Notes under the pieces: generated by a model | Seen by the model: only the letters and a program-made list of their open reading frames with translations | Database searches by the model: none | What the model was told of the DNA's origin: nothing | NCBI GenBank assembly: GCA_023522315.1 | Contig: JAHCSU010000694.1 | Coordinates: 1 to 32,123, forward strand | Length of the DNA: 32,123 nucleotides | DNA from: Nostoc sp. CCCryo 231-06 | GTDB taxonomy: Bacteria > Cyanobacteriota > Cyanobacteriia > Cyanobacteriales > Nostocaceae | Reading direction: 5' to 3' | Program-made: the position numbers and the translations under genes | Shown: piece by piece, positions 8,584 through 16,796 of the stretch | Numbering within the stretch: the stretch's first letter is position 1 | How the letters are laid out: each line of letters begins with the position of its first letter

Positions 8584-9840
8584 TCATTTAAGCAATCGCT
8601 GGGGAATTGCCTTTGGAGGTAGCAATCCTAACCAAGCCAAATTCTGGGTGTAATAAGCAGATTGGTCTCCCCAAATTCCCTGCTTGTATTGAGGTAGTAT
8701 TTTTTTTACAAGCAGTTCTTGAGCGATCGCTGGTTTCACTACTTGCATGGCGGCATATAACATAGCGTATTGGGATGTAGCTTCGTAATCCACTAATGGT
8801 TTCCCTTGAAGATCAATGCGTGCTGGTATCGATTGTTTACTCCATAGTTTTTGCAAGTGCTGAGTGGATGTCACTAGATAGCTCTTCGCTTGGGGTGAGT
8901 TGAACCAGGCAGCATCCAACGACAAACGCCACCAGACTCGATAGGAATCAAAGCTATACAAACTCTTCAGAGTGCTAGATGCTGGTAGGGTTTGGTATTG
9001 TCCTGTTTTGGTATTTAGAGCTACCCAATCACTGGGTAAACCTACGCTAGAAAGCTTTGCAGAATCTTCTAGCACTTGATAGCTGCTGTCTACCAAACTC
9101 AACCAATCATGTTGAGGATCAACTTGTGCAAAGATGCGAAAAGCATAGGGTGCAAAATAAGAAGGATTCAGGTAAACGGTAGATGCATCCGGGACGAATG
9201 CAGCTACAGGCCCTGGTAACAGATAGCGCTTACCTTGGGTTTTTGAGATAGTGGACAAATTCCACAAATCTTGCAGTTTGAGTTTTGCCAGTTCCAGGTA
9301 TTCGGGTTGATTCCAACGCCGTGATGCTAAAATCAGGGCAGTAATCGCATCTATATCTCCATCGCTAGCAAAGTTGCTGTCGATGACACCCCAGTTACCA
9401 TCTTCCTTTCGTCCCCACTTCCAAGCCCACAAACTATCTGTGCGTTTACCATCTGCTTGGCGCTGGAGGTTATTTTCCGACCAGTTTAAAGTCAGGGCAA
9501 AAGTTGCCGGATCATTAATCAGTACTGCTCGTAGCAAAGCATAAGCTTGACCTTCACTAGTTGAGCTATCGCTTGCTTCGTAATCAATCACCCGCCCATC
9601 TGACTGAATAAATCGTTGGCGGTAGCTATCCCAACTTTGGGCTAGTAATTCCCGGTTGGGGGTGGATTTAGGAAGATCAGCTAATAATCCAGTGAGATTT
9701 TGACTACTACCTTCAGTGGGGACGTTTGCCACCGGAGTTTTCTCATCCGGTGTTTTGGGGTTTGCTGCCGAGTAACTAGAGACACAGGCAGATAAACCAA
9801 TCAGGCAGATAATAGCTGCCACTTTTGGGAAATGCCACAT
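8584..9840 (-). CDS. bcsZ: GH8 endoglucanase, BcsZ-like lipoprotein
   Basis: A family-8 glycoside hydrolase that cleaves beta-1,4-glucan, the usual companion cellulase of Bcs operons. The 418-residue product begins with a lipoprotein signal (LIGLSAC, acylated Cys19), so it is probably membrane-tethered. A Ser/Pro/Thr-rich linker reaches about residue 60. Catalytic features are TSEGQAYALL with Glu96 as likely acid, FASDGDID (157-164) close to the GH8 signature, and SFDSYRVWWR with Asp298 as likely base. ATG 9840 immediately precedes the signal. It follows the TPR gene after a 39-bp gap that contains a HIP1 octamer. In other bacteria BcsZ is needed for proper fibre formation, so a trimming role is inferred. 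Confidence 0.9.
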   Translation of the reverse strand: MWHFPKVAAIICLIGLSACVSSYSAANPKTPDEKTPVANVPTEGSSQNLTGLLADLPKSTPNRELLAQSWDSYRQRFIQSDGRVIDYEASDSSTSEGQAYALLRAVLINDPATFALTLNWSENNLQRQADGKRTDSLWAWKWGRKEDGNWGVIDSNFASDGDIDAITALILASRRWNQPEYLELAKLKLQDLWNLSTISKTQGKRYLLPGPVAAFVPDASTVYLNPSYFAPYAFRIFAQVDPQHDWLSLVDSSYQVLEDSAKLSSVGLPSDWVALNTKTGQYQTLPASSTLKSLYSFDSYRVWWRLSLDAAWFNSPQAKSYLVTSTQHLQKLWSKQSIPARIDLQGKPLVDYEATSQYAMLYAAMQVVKPAIAQELLVKKILPQYKQGIWGDQSAYYTQNLAWLGLLPPKAIPQRLLK

Positions 9841-9879
9841 CCTAAGAACAGTTTGATTGGTAAAAGATTTAAGCGATCG

Positions 9880-12237
9880 CTAATTTCTGTTTCGACGTTG
9901 ATAATCTTCCCAAGGGGGTTGAAATCCTCGTCGTAGAAGAAAGTCTGTTTGGATTTGCTGTATTTGCCGAGATGCATCGCTATCGTTTCCTCCTTCTGCG
10001 GCTGCTTCTAATTGCAGTTGTTCTAGCTGTGCCAGTGCTGTCAAAGGCTGATCTAAAATCGCATTCAATCCAGCTAGGGTGCGGCGTGTGCCTTTGTCGT
10101 CCGGTTTTTGTGCCAGCACTTGAGCATAAATCTCCTGTGCCGATTCAAAGCGGCGCTGTTCAAAGCGAATTCCGCCCAAAGCCGCTAAGGCATCGATGTT
10201 ATCTGGTTGCTGCGCCAAAATATTCTGATAGGTACTGCTAGCCAAATTCAAATCACCTACAGATCGAGCCAACTCTGCCTGCAACTGGTATGAGTCAGAA
10301 GTGGTGGGAATACGGGCAATCAACTGCTTCATCCGCGCTTGTGCCTGGGCAGGATTGCGTTTTGCTATCACCTGTAATAGGCGCAGTTGTAGTGGTATGG
10401 AACTAGGGTCAGTTTCTACCAGATAACTATATAAAGCTTCTTTTTGCGGATCAGTAGGCAGCGTTCCTATCAAACTGTATAGTTCTGGAGGAGTATTGGT
10501 TGCAGGTTGTGTAGCTAACCAATTGTTGAGAACTGCCTCTGCTTCTGGTTGGGAGATCCGCTTGGCTTGATAGGCGATACTAGCACGCCCTAGTTGAATC
10601 GACAAATTTTGAGGATTGCGAGCTATCAATTGGTCATAAACTGTCACAGCCTCATCAAAACGCTTTTGTTGCAGTCGCACTCCAGCCAATCCGCCCAAAG
10701 CAGCATCAATAATATCGCTATTATTTGGCTTGCTAGCAATCACAGCTTGGTAACGCTGGGCGCTAGCTTCGAGATTACCCTCACGACGCTCAATTTCTGC
10801 TGCTAGTAATTGGGGTGCGAGGTCTTTAGCACCTGCGGGGGTAGCTGTGTAAGCTGCCAAAGCTTGCCTTGCACCATTCAAATCTTGGCGCTGCACATAC
10901 ATTTGCGCCACTCGGAAATTCAAAAATGGTACGTTAACCCCCATTTGTAAAAGATTTTGGTAGACAGGTAAAAATTCTGGGTCGGGAAGATCAATGTTCA
11001 CTAAAGCATTAGCTAGCTGTTGCAACTGGACGCGATCGCTCGGCGCTGATTGTATTGCAGTGGCCAAACGCTGTTTCAAGTCATTTTTACCGAGTAAACC
11101 TAGCTGATTTTCCAAAGCTAATTGCTGTACCACCAGACTTTGATCGTTGGGAAATTCTAACGCCACCCGTCGATACAGTTGCAGTGCTGTTTGTCGTCCT
11201 TCGGGGAACCCACTAAAGACATCAGCGACTTCGCGTAGTAGTTTGGGGGAAGGGTTGGGATCGGTTTGGAGTGCTTGACGGTAGAGATTGAAAATTTGCT
11301 GGGTGAGGGTGGGGTTATTGGTGTACTTGCGAATTTCATTGAGCGATCGCGCTAAGGGCAAAATCGCGTCTGGCCTTCCCTGTAATACATCTAAAACCGC
11401 TAACGCTTGAGCTTGTTGTTGATTGGCAAGGTATGCTACAGCTAGTTCTTTACGGGTTTCAAACCCTATCTCGTTAAGTTTATTGGAGCGCTGCAACTGC
11501 GCTTCTAACACCTGTACTGCCCCTCCAGGATTGCCTGTTTCTCGTAAGGTGCGACCGTAGGCTAGTGCTGCATACTCTGTAATGGCTTTGCCCTGGGAGC
11601 GATAGCGGTTAAACAACTCCAGTGCTTTAGGAAAATCCCCACTGTAACTATAAGTTTGAGCTGCATCAACAACTGCCTTTGGCGTAGGGTTGTTGTTCAG
11701 CACAATTTGGTAGTCTGCCAGGGACTCGCTTAAGCGTCCTTGATAAGAGTAGAGTAGAGCACGGGAACCACGACCTTCTGAGTCATTAGGATTTAACTCT
11801 AATAAAGTTGTCAGAGCCTCAATTCCTTTTAAGTTCCACTCAGGACGATAAGTAGCCAATATACCAACTGTCTTTAAAGCTAGTTGGTTGTTGGAATCTA
11901 CCGCCAGTACTTGTTGATAAGCAGTCCAAGCTTCGGGAATACGTCCGGCTTTGCGATAAGCGATCGCTAATCCTAACCTAACTTGCGAAGATTGCGGTTG
12001 ATTTTTAAGGGCTTGCTGGAAGGCTGCGATCGCATCATTAATCAAGCCTTTTTTTAAGAATGCAAAACCCTTTTGTGCCGATGCTGATAAACTCTGTGCT
12101 TGAGCGGGGGCAATGCTGCCCAAAGGTGGCACAGTTAGCAAGTAAGTAAAAAGGAAAAATGAACAAGTAAAAAGAGAACGATATTTAATTTTTTTAGCTT
12201 TTCCCTTTTGCTTTTTATCTATATTATTTTGACTCAT
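9880..12237 (-). CDS. TPR protein of cellulose export (BcsC N-terminal equivalent)
   Basis: A 785-residue exported protein. The N-terminus is basic, then SLFTCSFFLFTYLLTV and cleavage near AQAQS (about residue 48). The rest is a long solenoid of tetratricopeptide repeats, with clear units near residues 50-130 (SAQKGFAFLKKGLINDAIAAF; RLGLAIAYRKAGRIPEAWTAY), 490-560 and 665-735. In E. coli BcsC, periplasmic TPRs are fused to an outer-membrane barrel. Here there is no barrel in this chain, and the preceding gene supplies one. Its ATG overlaps the TGA of that gene (ATGA), suggesting translational coupling. I infer it scaffolds glucan export across the periplasm. No gene symbol is given because it is not a full BcsC. 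Confidence 0.85.
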   Translation of the reverse strand: MSQNNIDKKQKGKAKKIKYRSLFTCSFFLFTYLLTVPPLGSIAPAQAQSLSASAQKGFAFLKKGLINDAIAAFQQALKNQPQSSQVRLGLAIAYRKAGRIPEAWTAYQQVLAVDSNNQLALKTVGILATYRPEWNLKGIEALTTLLELNPNDSEGRGSRALLYSYQGRLSESLADYQIVLNNNPTPKAVVDAAQTYSYSGDFPKALELFNRYRSQGKAITEYAALAYGRTLRETGNPGGAVQVLEAQLQRSNKLNEIGFETRKELAVAYLANQQQAQALAVLDVLQGRPDAILPLARSLNEIRKYTNNPTLTQQIFNLYRQALQTDPNPSPKLLREVADVFSGFPEGRQTALQLYRRVALEFPNDQSLVVQQLALENQLGLLGKNDLKQRLATAIQSAPSDRVQLQQLANALVNIDLPDPEFLPVYQNLLQMGVNVPFLNFRVAQMYVQRQDLNGARQALAAYTATPAGAKDLAPQLLAAEIERREGNLEASAQRYQAVIASKPNNSDIIDAALGGLAGVRLQQKRFDEAVTVYDQLIARNPQNLSIQLGRASIAYQAKRISQPEAEAVLNNWLATQPATNTPPELYSLIGTLPTDPQKEALYSYLVETDPSSIPLQLRLLQVIAKRNPAQAQARMKQLIARIPTTSDSYQLQAELARSVGDLNLASSTYQNILAQQPDNIDALAALGGIRFEQRRFESAQEIYAQVLAQKPDDKGTRRTLAGLNAILDQPLTALAQLEQLQLEAAAEGGNDSDASRQIQQIQTDFLLRRGFQPPWEDYQRRNRN

Positions 12238-14105
12238 TGAGTAATTCTCCCTCTGGGAGTGATACCAAATTCTGATTTCACTCTGATACCGAAAACTGTT
12301 TCTGAGAAATTATCACGCGCTTGAACCGACAAGCCTAGCCGTAGATTGTCAAGAAATTTAAAATCATAGAACATTTCTAATACATCGGGACTATTTCCAC
12401 GACGTAGCTGATCGTTAGAGAGAGCGCGTCCATAAGCTATTCCTACCCGGTCATCTGGGGTAAACAGATCCACAAAACTAGCTCCCAAGACGTAAGTATT
12501 TGCACCCGCTCCTAAAGTGCGGTTTTCGTAGTGACCATAGCGCCCAAACAAACCTAATTTCAGATTGGGAATAAAGACTTCGGCGTTAAGACCGTATGCT
12601 TCTTCGCGATCGTTTTTATCAGGGCCAAACTGATTGTTACCTCTGGCAATGCTATAGCTTTCAAGGAAGCTATCATTAACTCCAGCGTCGCGATCGCTAG
12701 CATAAGTACCACGAATAATTGCATTGCCGTAACGGATGCCGATTTCGCCAGCAAATCCATCTAAAGAAAAGTCACCGATTTTGTCTGCTGATGAAAAGAC
12801 TGCCGCTTTGGCTTCAATATTGTCGGTGATACTCCAATCAGCTAACAAACCAGTGCGGGAACTAATTCCTGTTGCTGCCAATGCTGGGTTAGTTTGAAAC
12901 ACCGGATTAAAGAATTGACTAGCTCCATCTTTAGCAAAGCTGTTGCGATCGAAATAAGACGTTAAATCTATTTGACCGATCACAAACCGCAGATTAGGTA
13001 CTCCTGCTAGTGAAGTCGCCAAATAAAGCTCGTTGATGTTCAAACCATCGTTTCGGGAGTCATCGAAGTTGCGGTTGCTGCCTTGGCTTGTTAAGTCCAG
13101 GGTTGCCCCAATCAAAGCTTGAGGAGACAGTGGGTAGACTCCGCTGACTCTCGCCCGTGCTGAGGTGTCGCCACCTTGGTTAATATAAACTCCTTGGAAT
13201 TGTAAAGAAGGTTCCCTTAAACTACTGCTAGGGAGCTGGCGGCGTTGTTGAGTAGTTATCGATGGGGTAACTGGCACTGCTGTGCCTGGAGTGGGAGTCG
13301 TAGTAAGAACTGATGGTGTTGTCTGTGGATTGAGTAATTGTTGATTAAAAGTTGGTGCTACTCCTGGTGCAGTTGATTCTGGGGTTGCAGGCAAGTTGGG
13401 AAGTGGTGGCAGGGGGGCTGTTTGAGAAGTGAGTAGTTGATTAAAAGTTGGTGCTACTCCTGGTGCAGTGAATTCTTGCGTTCCAGTCGAGTTGGGAAGT
13501 GGTGATAGAGGGGCTGTTTGAGAACTGAATAGTTGATTAAAAGTTGGTGCTGCTGGTGCAGTTGATTCTGGCGTTGCAGACGAGTTGGCGAGTGGTGGCA
13601 GTGGGGCTGAACTACTTGGTGGCTCCGAGCCGTTCATCTGTCCCTGCAATCCTAAATTAAGGTTAGAAGTGTCCCTACCTGCTGCCACTCGTGGTGCAAC
13701 AGAACTACGTGCTGCTGCCGGGGCTTTTCCAGTTACCTGCTGCTGGATGAAGACACTCTCCATCTGTTGGAGATCGTTGACTGGTTTGGGTTCCACAACT
13801 TTCGATACTGGATTAGCGATCGGTGCAACTCCTACACCAGTCGTTACGCGTAAAGAAGGCAATGTTTGCCACCCTGACTGAGATTGACTTTTATCGACGA
13901 GTAATTTAGGCACTGGTAGCGGTTCTGCTAAACCCAATTGGTAGTCGATAGTCTTTAGCTGAGATGGGTTGACTTGAGCTGAAGATTTTTCGCTCACTGC
14001 CAGTACCCAGCAAATCGAGACGGCGACAGTACAAAGCAGTGGATAAACCTTGTGATACTGGCTTGGGAAAGTAAATTTATAACAATCGAGTACTGTTTGC
14101 CTCAT
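12234..14105 (-). CDS. Outer-membrane beta-barrel (OprB-like) with repeat linker
   Basis: The first gene of the cellulose operon, 623 residues. It has a signal peptide (VYPLLCTVAVSICWVLAV, cleavage near SSAQ about residue 44), then a low-complexity periplasmic region to about residue 300. That region contains three 31-32-residue Pro/Thr-rich repeats (about 168-262, words such as ATPESTAPGVAPTFNQ). Residues about 300-615 alternate polar and non-polar and look like a porin barrel; LRFVIGQIDLTSYFDRNSFA resembles carbohydrate-porin OprB barrels. It starts at ATG 14105 with AGG seven bases upstream, and its TGA overlaps the next ATG. I infer it is the outer-membrane channel paired with the TPR protein. 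The alternative is an independent porin that happens to be in the operon. Confidence 0.75.
   Translation of the reverse strand: MRQTVLDCYKFTFPSQYHKVYPLLCTVAVSICWVLAVSEKSSAQVNPSQLKTIDYQLGLAEPLPVPKLLVDKSQSQSGWQTLPSLRVTTGVGVAPIANPVSKVVEPKPVNDLQQMESVFIQQQVTGKAPAAARSSVAPRVAAGRDTSNLNLGLQGQMNGSEPPSSSAPLPPLANSSATPESTAPAAPTFNQLFSSQTAPLSPLPNSTGTQEFTAPGVAPTFNQLLTSQTAPLPPLPNLPATPESTAPGVAPTFNQQLLNPQTTPSVLTTTPTPGTAVPVTPSITTQQRRQLPSSSLREPSLQFQGVYINQGGDTSARARVSGVYPLSPQALIGATLDLTSQGSNRNFDDSRNDGLNINELYLATSLAGVPNLRFVIGQIDLTSYFDRNSFAKDGASQFFNPVFQTNPALAATGISSRTGLLADWSITDNIEAKAAVFSSADKIGDFSLDGFAGEIGIRYGNAIIRGTYASDRDAGVNDSFLESYSIARGNNQFGPDKNDREEAYGLNAEVFIPNLKLGLFGRYGHYENRTLGAGANTYVLGASFVDLFTPDDRVGIAYGRALSNDQLRRGNSPDVLEMFYDFKFLDNLRLGLSVQARDNFSETVFGIRVKSEFGITPRGRITQ
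13320..13604 (-). repeat. Three tandem ~95-bp repeats inside the barrel gene
   Basis: The DNA encoding residues about 168-262 of the barrel protein consists of three imperfect in-frame repeats; phrases such as AGTTGATTAAAAGTTGGTGC recur nearly exactly. They encode a Pro/Ala/Thr-rich linker with PTFNQ in each unit. Such repeats can change copy number by slippage and so vary linker length between strains. Confidence 0.8.
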
Positions 14106-14317
14106 CAGCCTAGTTGGGTAACAACTATATATTTATGTTCTTTTATGTCGCTACTTTAGCAAAGGAAATGAGTATTAACCACTACATTGAATAAAATTTG
14201 CAATTTTCAACTAATTGATTAAGAGTCGATAAAAGTTGTTATTTATTAAAATAAATTGGGCATAATAGGTAAAAACCTAAGCTATTTGCAAATAAACCAG
14301 ATAATCTGCCTTTTCCC
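14106..14317. promoter_or_regulatory. Divergent promoter region of the cellulose operon
   Basis: A 212-bp AT-rich spacer between the start of the barrel gene (minus) and the putative lipoprotein gene (plus). It must contain the main promoter of the five-gene operon. AT-rich blocks such as TTAATTGATTAAGAGTC-like sequence are present (about 14210-14225), but I cannot fix -10 or -35 boxes or a known operator. Confidence 0.5.
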
Positions 14318-15112
14318 ATGCAAAATCTTGATTTAAAGACTATTTTGACTAAATTTAAAGCTTTGTCTCCTACTAATTTCCAGATAGGTACTTGCCTAAT
14401 ACTTTTAGCTGCCAGTTATGGTTGTGTTCAAAAAGCACAAGAAAAGGTGGAGATGAAAATCGGAGATGTACAACCTATATCAAGTAAAGGTATATACAAT
14501 ATCGTCGGTAGTACCAATCTGCCTGAATCTAGCAAGATTACAGTGGCCGCTGTGCGTTATTTGCGTCCAGTATCAGGACAAACAGAAGCTTTACTGAATT
14601 CAGACACGAATACTAACCGTTCAATTCTGGCTCGTCAAATTGTGGAAGTGAAACAGGGAAAATGGGAGGCTGCTCTGAATCTGTGGCAAGTTTCACCCGA
14701 TGGTAGTTTCCAAGAAGTCTGGCAAGCAAATCCAGCACAAATACGACTGTTTCCAGAAGGTGGCGTTACATTTGTAGCTCTTTTCGATCCTGCTACTCAG
14801 TCGGAACAGCCAGATAATCAAAACTCTCAAAAGTTGAAGTTAGAAAATCAACAGCTTGAAAAACTTGAAAGCAAGTTGATTCGCTTTACTAACGAAGGTG
14901 AAAGATATTTACAAGTTAGCCAAACTTTAACAGTACCCCTACCTACGGGGAAAACAATACCACCTCGTCGGCAACCGGAAGACTTGAATGGTGGTTGGGG
15001 AAACCGATATCAAATCCCGCCGCAATCCATAGCTTCTAAAAGTACTTTACCTCCACCGATTAAAAATAGGCAAACGAATGCCTATCTGACTCCTTCAGAG
15101 TTTCTCCGGTGA
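14318..15112 (+). CDS. Putative envelope lipoprotein of unknown function
   Basis: A 264-residue exported protein that I do not recognise as a named family. The N-terminus has a hydrophobic stretch FQIGTCLILLAASYGC. Cys36 could be lipidated, but the box SYGC is not canonical, so a plain signal anchor is also possible. Residues about 45-150 look like a beta-rich domain (IYNIVGSTNLPESSKITVAAVRYL; KWEAALNLWQVSPDG). A Gln/Lys-rich stretch follows, and then a Pro-rich tail (LPTGKTIPPRRQPED). It is divergent from the cellulose operon with a 212-bp shared regulatory region, so a role in the same envelope process is a reasonable guess only. Confidence 0.7.
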   Translation: MQNLDLKTILTKFKALSPTNFQIGTCLILLAASYGCVQKAQEKVEMKIGDVQPISSKGIYNIVGSTNLPESSKITVAAVRYLRPVSGQTEALLNSDTNTNRSILARQIVEVKQGKWEAALNLWQVSPDGSFQEVWQANPAQIRLFPEGGVTFVALFDPATQSEQPDNQNSQKLKLENQQLEKLESKLIRFTNEGERYLQVSQTLTVPLPTGKTIPPRRQPEDLNGGWGNRYQIPPQSIASKSTLPPPIKNRQTNAYLTPSEFLR

Positions 15113-15422
15113 GAATTATAGCGGTTCTCAGTTGATTAGGTACTAAACTCCACCCTCAACCCCTTTCTCGCTTGGGAGGAGGGGGCTATGATGTACCTCA
15201 TTTGATTAGGAGAGGGATAAGGGCATCAAACCCATATAAATAATTCTGTCTCTATTTACCCCTACCCTACTTCCTACTTGATTGAGGGCGGGGTACTCTA
15301 GCCTTCCATCGCTCTCTTTTTGATAGATAAAAACTGGAATACCAGCCTCAATATGAGCGCTGGCATCCAGATATTAATTACCCAATAACCACCAATTCAG
15401 TGGGTATTGATTTGAGTAGATT
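15113..15422. other. Intergenic region between convergent genes
   Basis: About 310 bp with no gene. It begins with TAGCGGTTCTCAGTTGATTAGG, a word often seen in Nostoc intergenic DNA, and has a C-rich then G-rich stretch (15150-15190) that could fold. The right half holds a likely minus-strand terminator (15329-15370). Confidence 0.5.
15329..15370 (-). terminator. Probable intrinsic terminator of the 15.4-kb minus gene
   Basis: On the minus strand CTGGATGCCAGC (15370-15359) pairs imperfectly with GCTGGTATTCCAG (15346-15334), and TTTTT (15333-15329) follows directly. It lies 53 bp past the stop of the minus-strand membrane protein, which fits a rho-independent terminator. Confidence 0.6.
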
Positions 15423-16220
15423 TTAAAGGACAGTATTATAGTAAATCTGAAATTTAGCTGGGGATTCTACCTCAGTATTTGTTGCTTGAGACGTTAGTTG
15501 CAAATTCTCCTGCATTGCTTGCATCTGTAGCATCATCTCTTTAATTTGTTTTTGCAACTTTTCAAATTCTGATGGCATAATTGCTGTTTTATTCGCTTCA
15601 CCAGCAGTAATTTCTTTGATACTGTTAGGATTTTCTTGAGCATAGCCAAGGAAAGTCTGGGCAGATGCAAACGCAGAAGTAGCAGCAATATCTCTGATAG
15701 TGGTATTTTGTTGAGTTGCAACCTTTGATACAGGATTTACTGGCTGTGCGTGTATCTGCGTCGGGGTTTGCGCTCCAATAGGTTGAGATGCAGTTATTGC
15801 AGAGTTTTTTGAGCTGAAAGCTTGGTTAAAAGGTATCTCGTCATCTAAAAAAGCGTTCAATCCAGAAATTTGCAGCCGAGGCTCGGAAACTTGCCATTCT
15901 TTTAGTAATGCCTCTTTTTGCTGTAGGTGTTGTTCTAAATTAGATAATTCCTGCTGAATTTTCGCTGATTTGGAAGAAGAATTTCGCCAACCACAGAAAG
16001 CAAGTGCTGAAATTCCAGACCCTATACTAAGTGCTGTTGCAAAAACTACGTAAGGGATAGCAATATCTCTAAGCTTGCCATAAAAAATAGGTTCTTCCTG
16101 GAATTTTATAGCAATTTGTTTATCGCCTAGTGTCGCAAGGGGAAATGACATTAAAGAAAATACACTTAGAGAAGCGATCGCAGGTGGTAGTAAAAATTTT
16201 TGCAGTGCAGAAAGTGTCAT
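15423..16220 (-). CDS. Membrane protein with coiled coil, unknown function
   Basis: A 265-residue protein that I cannot assign to a family. It has two hydrophobic segments, about residues 8-30 (FLLPPAIASLSVFSLMSFPLA) and 53-76 (YVVFATALSIGSGISALAF). A heptad-rich stretch follows at about 84-110 (KIQQELSNLEQHLQQKEALL), then a Gln/Thr/Ala-rich low-complexity middle, and a second helical heptad segment near 218-245 (FEKLQKQIKEMMLQMQAMQ). Both ends of the soluble part may mediate oligomerisation. It lies between the putative lipoprotein and the GH5 gene, within the polysaccharide island, which hints at a link. It starts at ATG 16220, and the upstream 576 bp are shared with the divergent GH5 gene. 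Confidence 0.65.
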   Translation of the reverse strand: MTLSALQKFLLPPAIASLSVFSLMSFPLATLGDKQIAIKFQEEPIFYGKLRDIAIPYVVFATALSIGSGISALAFCGWRNSSSKSAKIQQELSNLEQHLQQKEALLKEWQVSEPRLQISGLNAFLDDEIPFNQAFSSKNSAITASQPIGAQTPTQIHAQPVNPVSKVATQQNTTIRDIAATSAFASAQTFLGYAQENPNSIKEITAGEANKTAIMPSEFEKLQKQIKEMMLQMQAMQENLQLTSQATNTEVESPAKFQIYYNTVL

Positions 16221-16796
16221 ATTTAGAAAGCTTTTGTCAAATAAAAGACTATGAGTAGATTGCAGCAGATCTAATTACCGCTTAGAATATCTAGCTTATA
16301 TAGAGTTTTCACGGTCACTCAATATGTTTACTGCCTTAGTATCTAAGTTATTCTCTATACGAGATATGTTCAATAGAAAACTCATGAAGAAGTCAGTAAA
16401 TTACGTAAACTTTTTGTAAATTTAGTAACTATCGCAAATTATATAAAGGTAAATGCAAAACCTAGATATAAATTTATACGTATTACTAGTCAAAGATTTT
16501 AGCGTTCTTGACTTCCACTATCCAATTTTTGCGGATGCAGAAACAATAGTAGCTAAATATTGCTCTAAGATTAGTAGGATGGTCAGACGTACTTAAGGTT
16601 AATTAAGTAATATAAAAAGCTATAACCTAAGTGCATTGTAATCAGACTACGAACATTTATAGTCGGCTAAAAATCAGATTTACAAAAATAGTGTTTACGT
16701 AAAGATACTGCAAAAATATTTTGGTTGTAGAAAATTTTACATAGGTTATCTGTTATGTTAACTTAGATATCGTTCTACAAGAAAAATCATAATAGT
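16221..16796. promoter_or_regulatory. Long AT-rich divergent regulatory region
   Basis: A 576-bp gene-free spacer between the minus-strand membrane protein and the plus-strand GH5 gene. It is very AT-rich. It contains TTACGTAA (16401-16408), ATACGTAT (near 16470) and TTTACGTAAA (16694-16703), all related palindromes. No small gene or structured RNA is convincing. Its length suggests regulation of one or both flanking genes. Confidence 0.5.
16694..16703. promoter_or_regulatory. TTTACGTAAA palindrome upstream of GH5 gene
   Basis: A perfect 10-bp palindrome ending 93 bp before the GH5 start, identical to the core of the palindrome upstream of bcsB (8441-8450). A related 8-bp core TTACGTAA lies at 16401-16408. 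It is a candidate operator linking the two cellulose transcription units; function is inferred. Confidence 0.35.

Noticed and set aside
13585..13881. 98-residue plus-strand open frame
   Set aside because: Antisense to the repeat linker of the barrel gene, whose signal peptide, overlap and barrel pattern support the minus frame.
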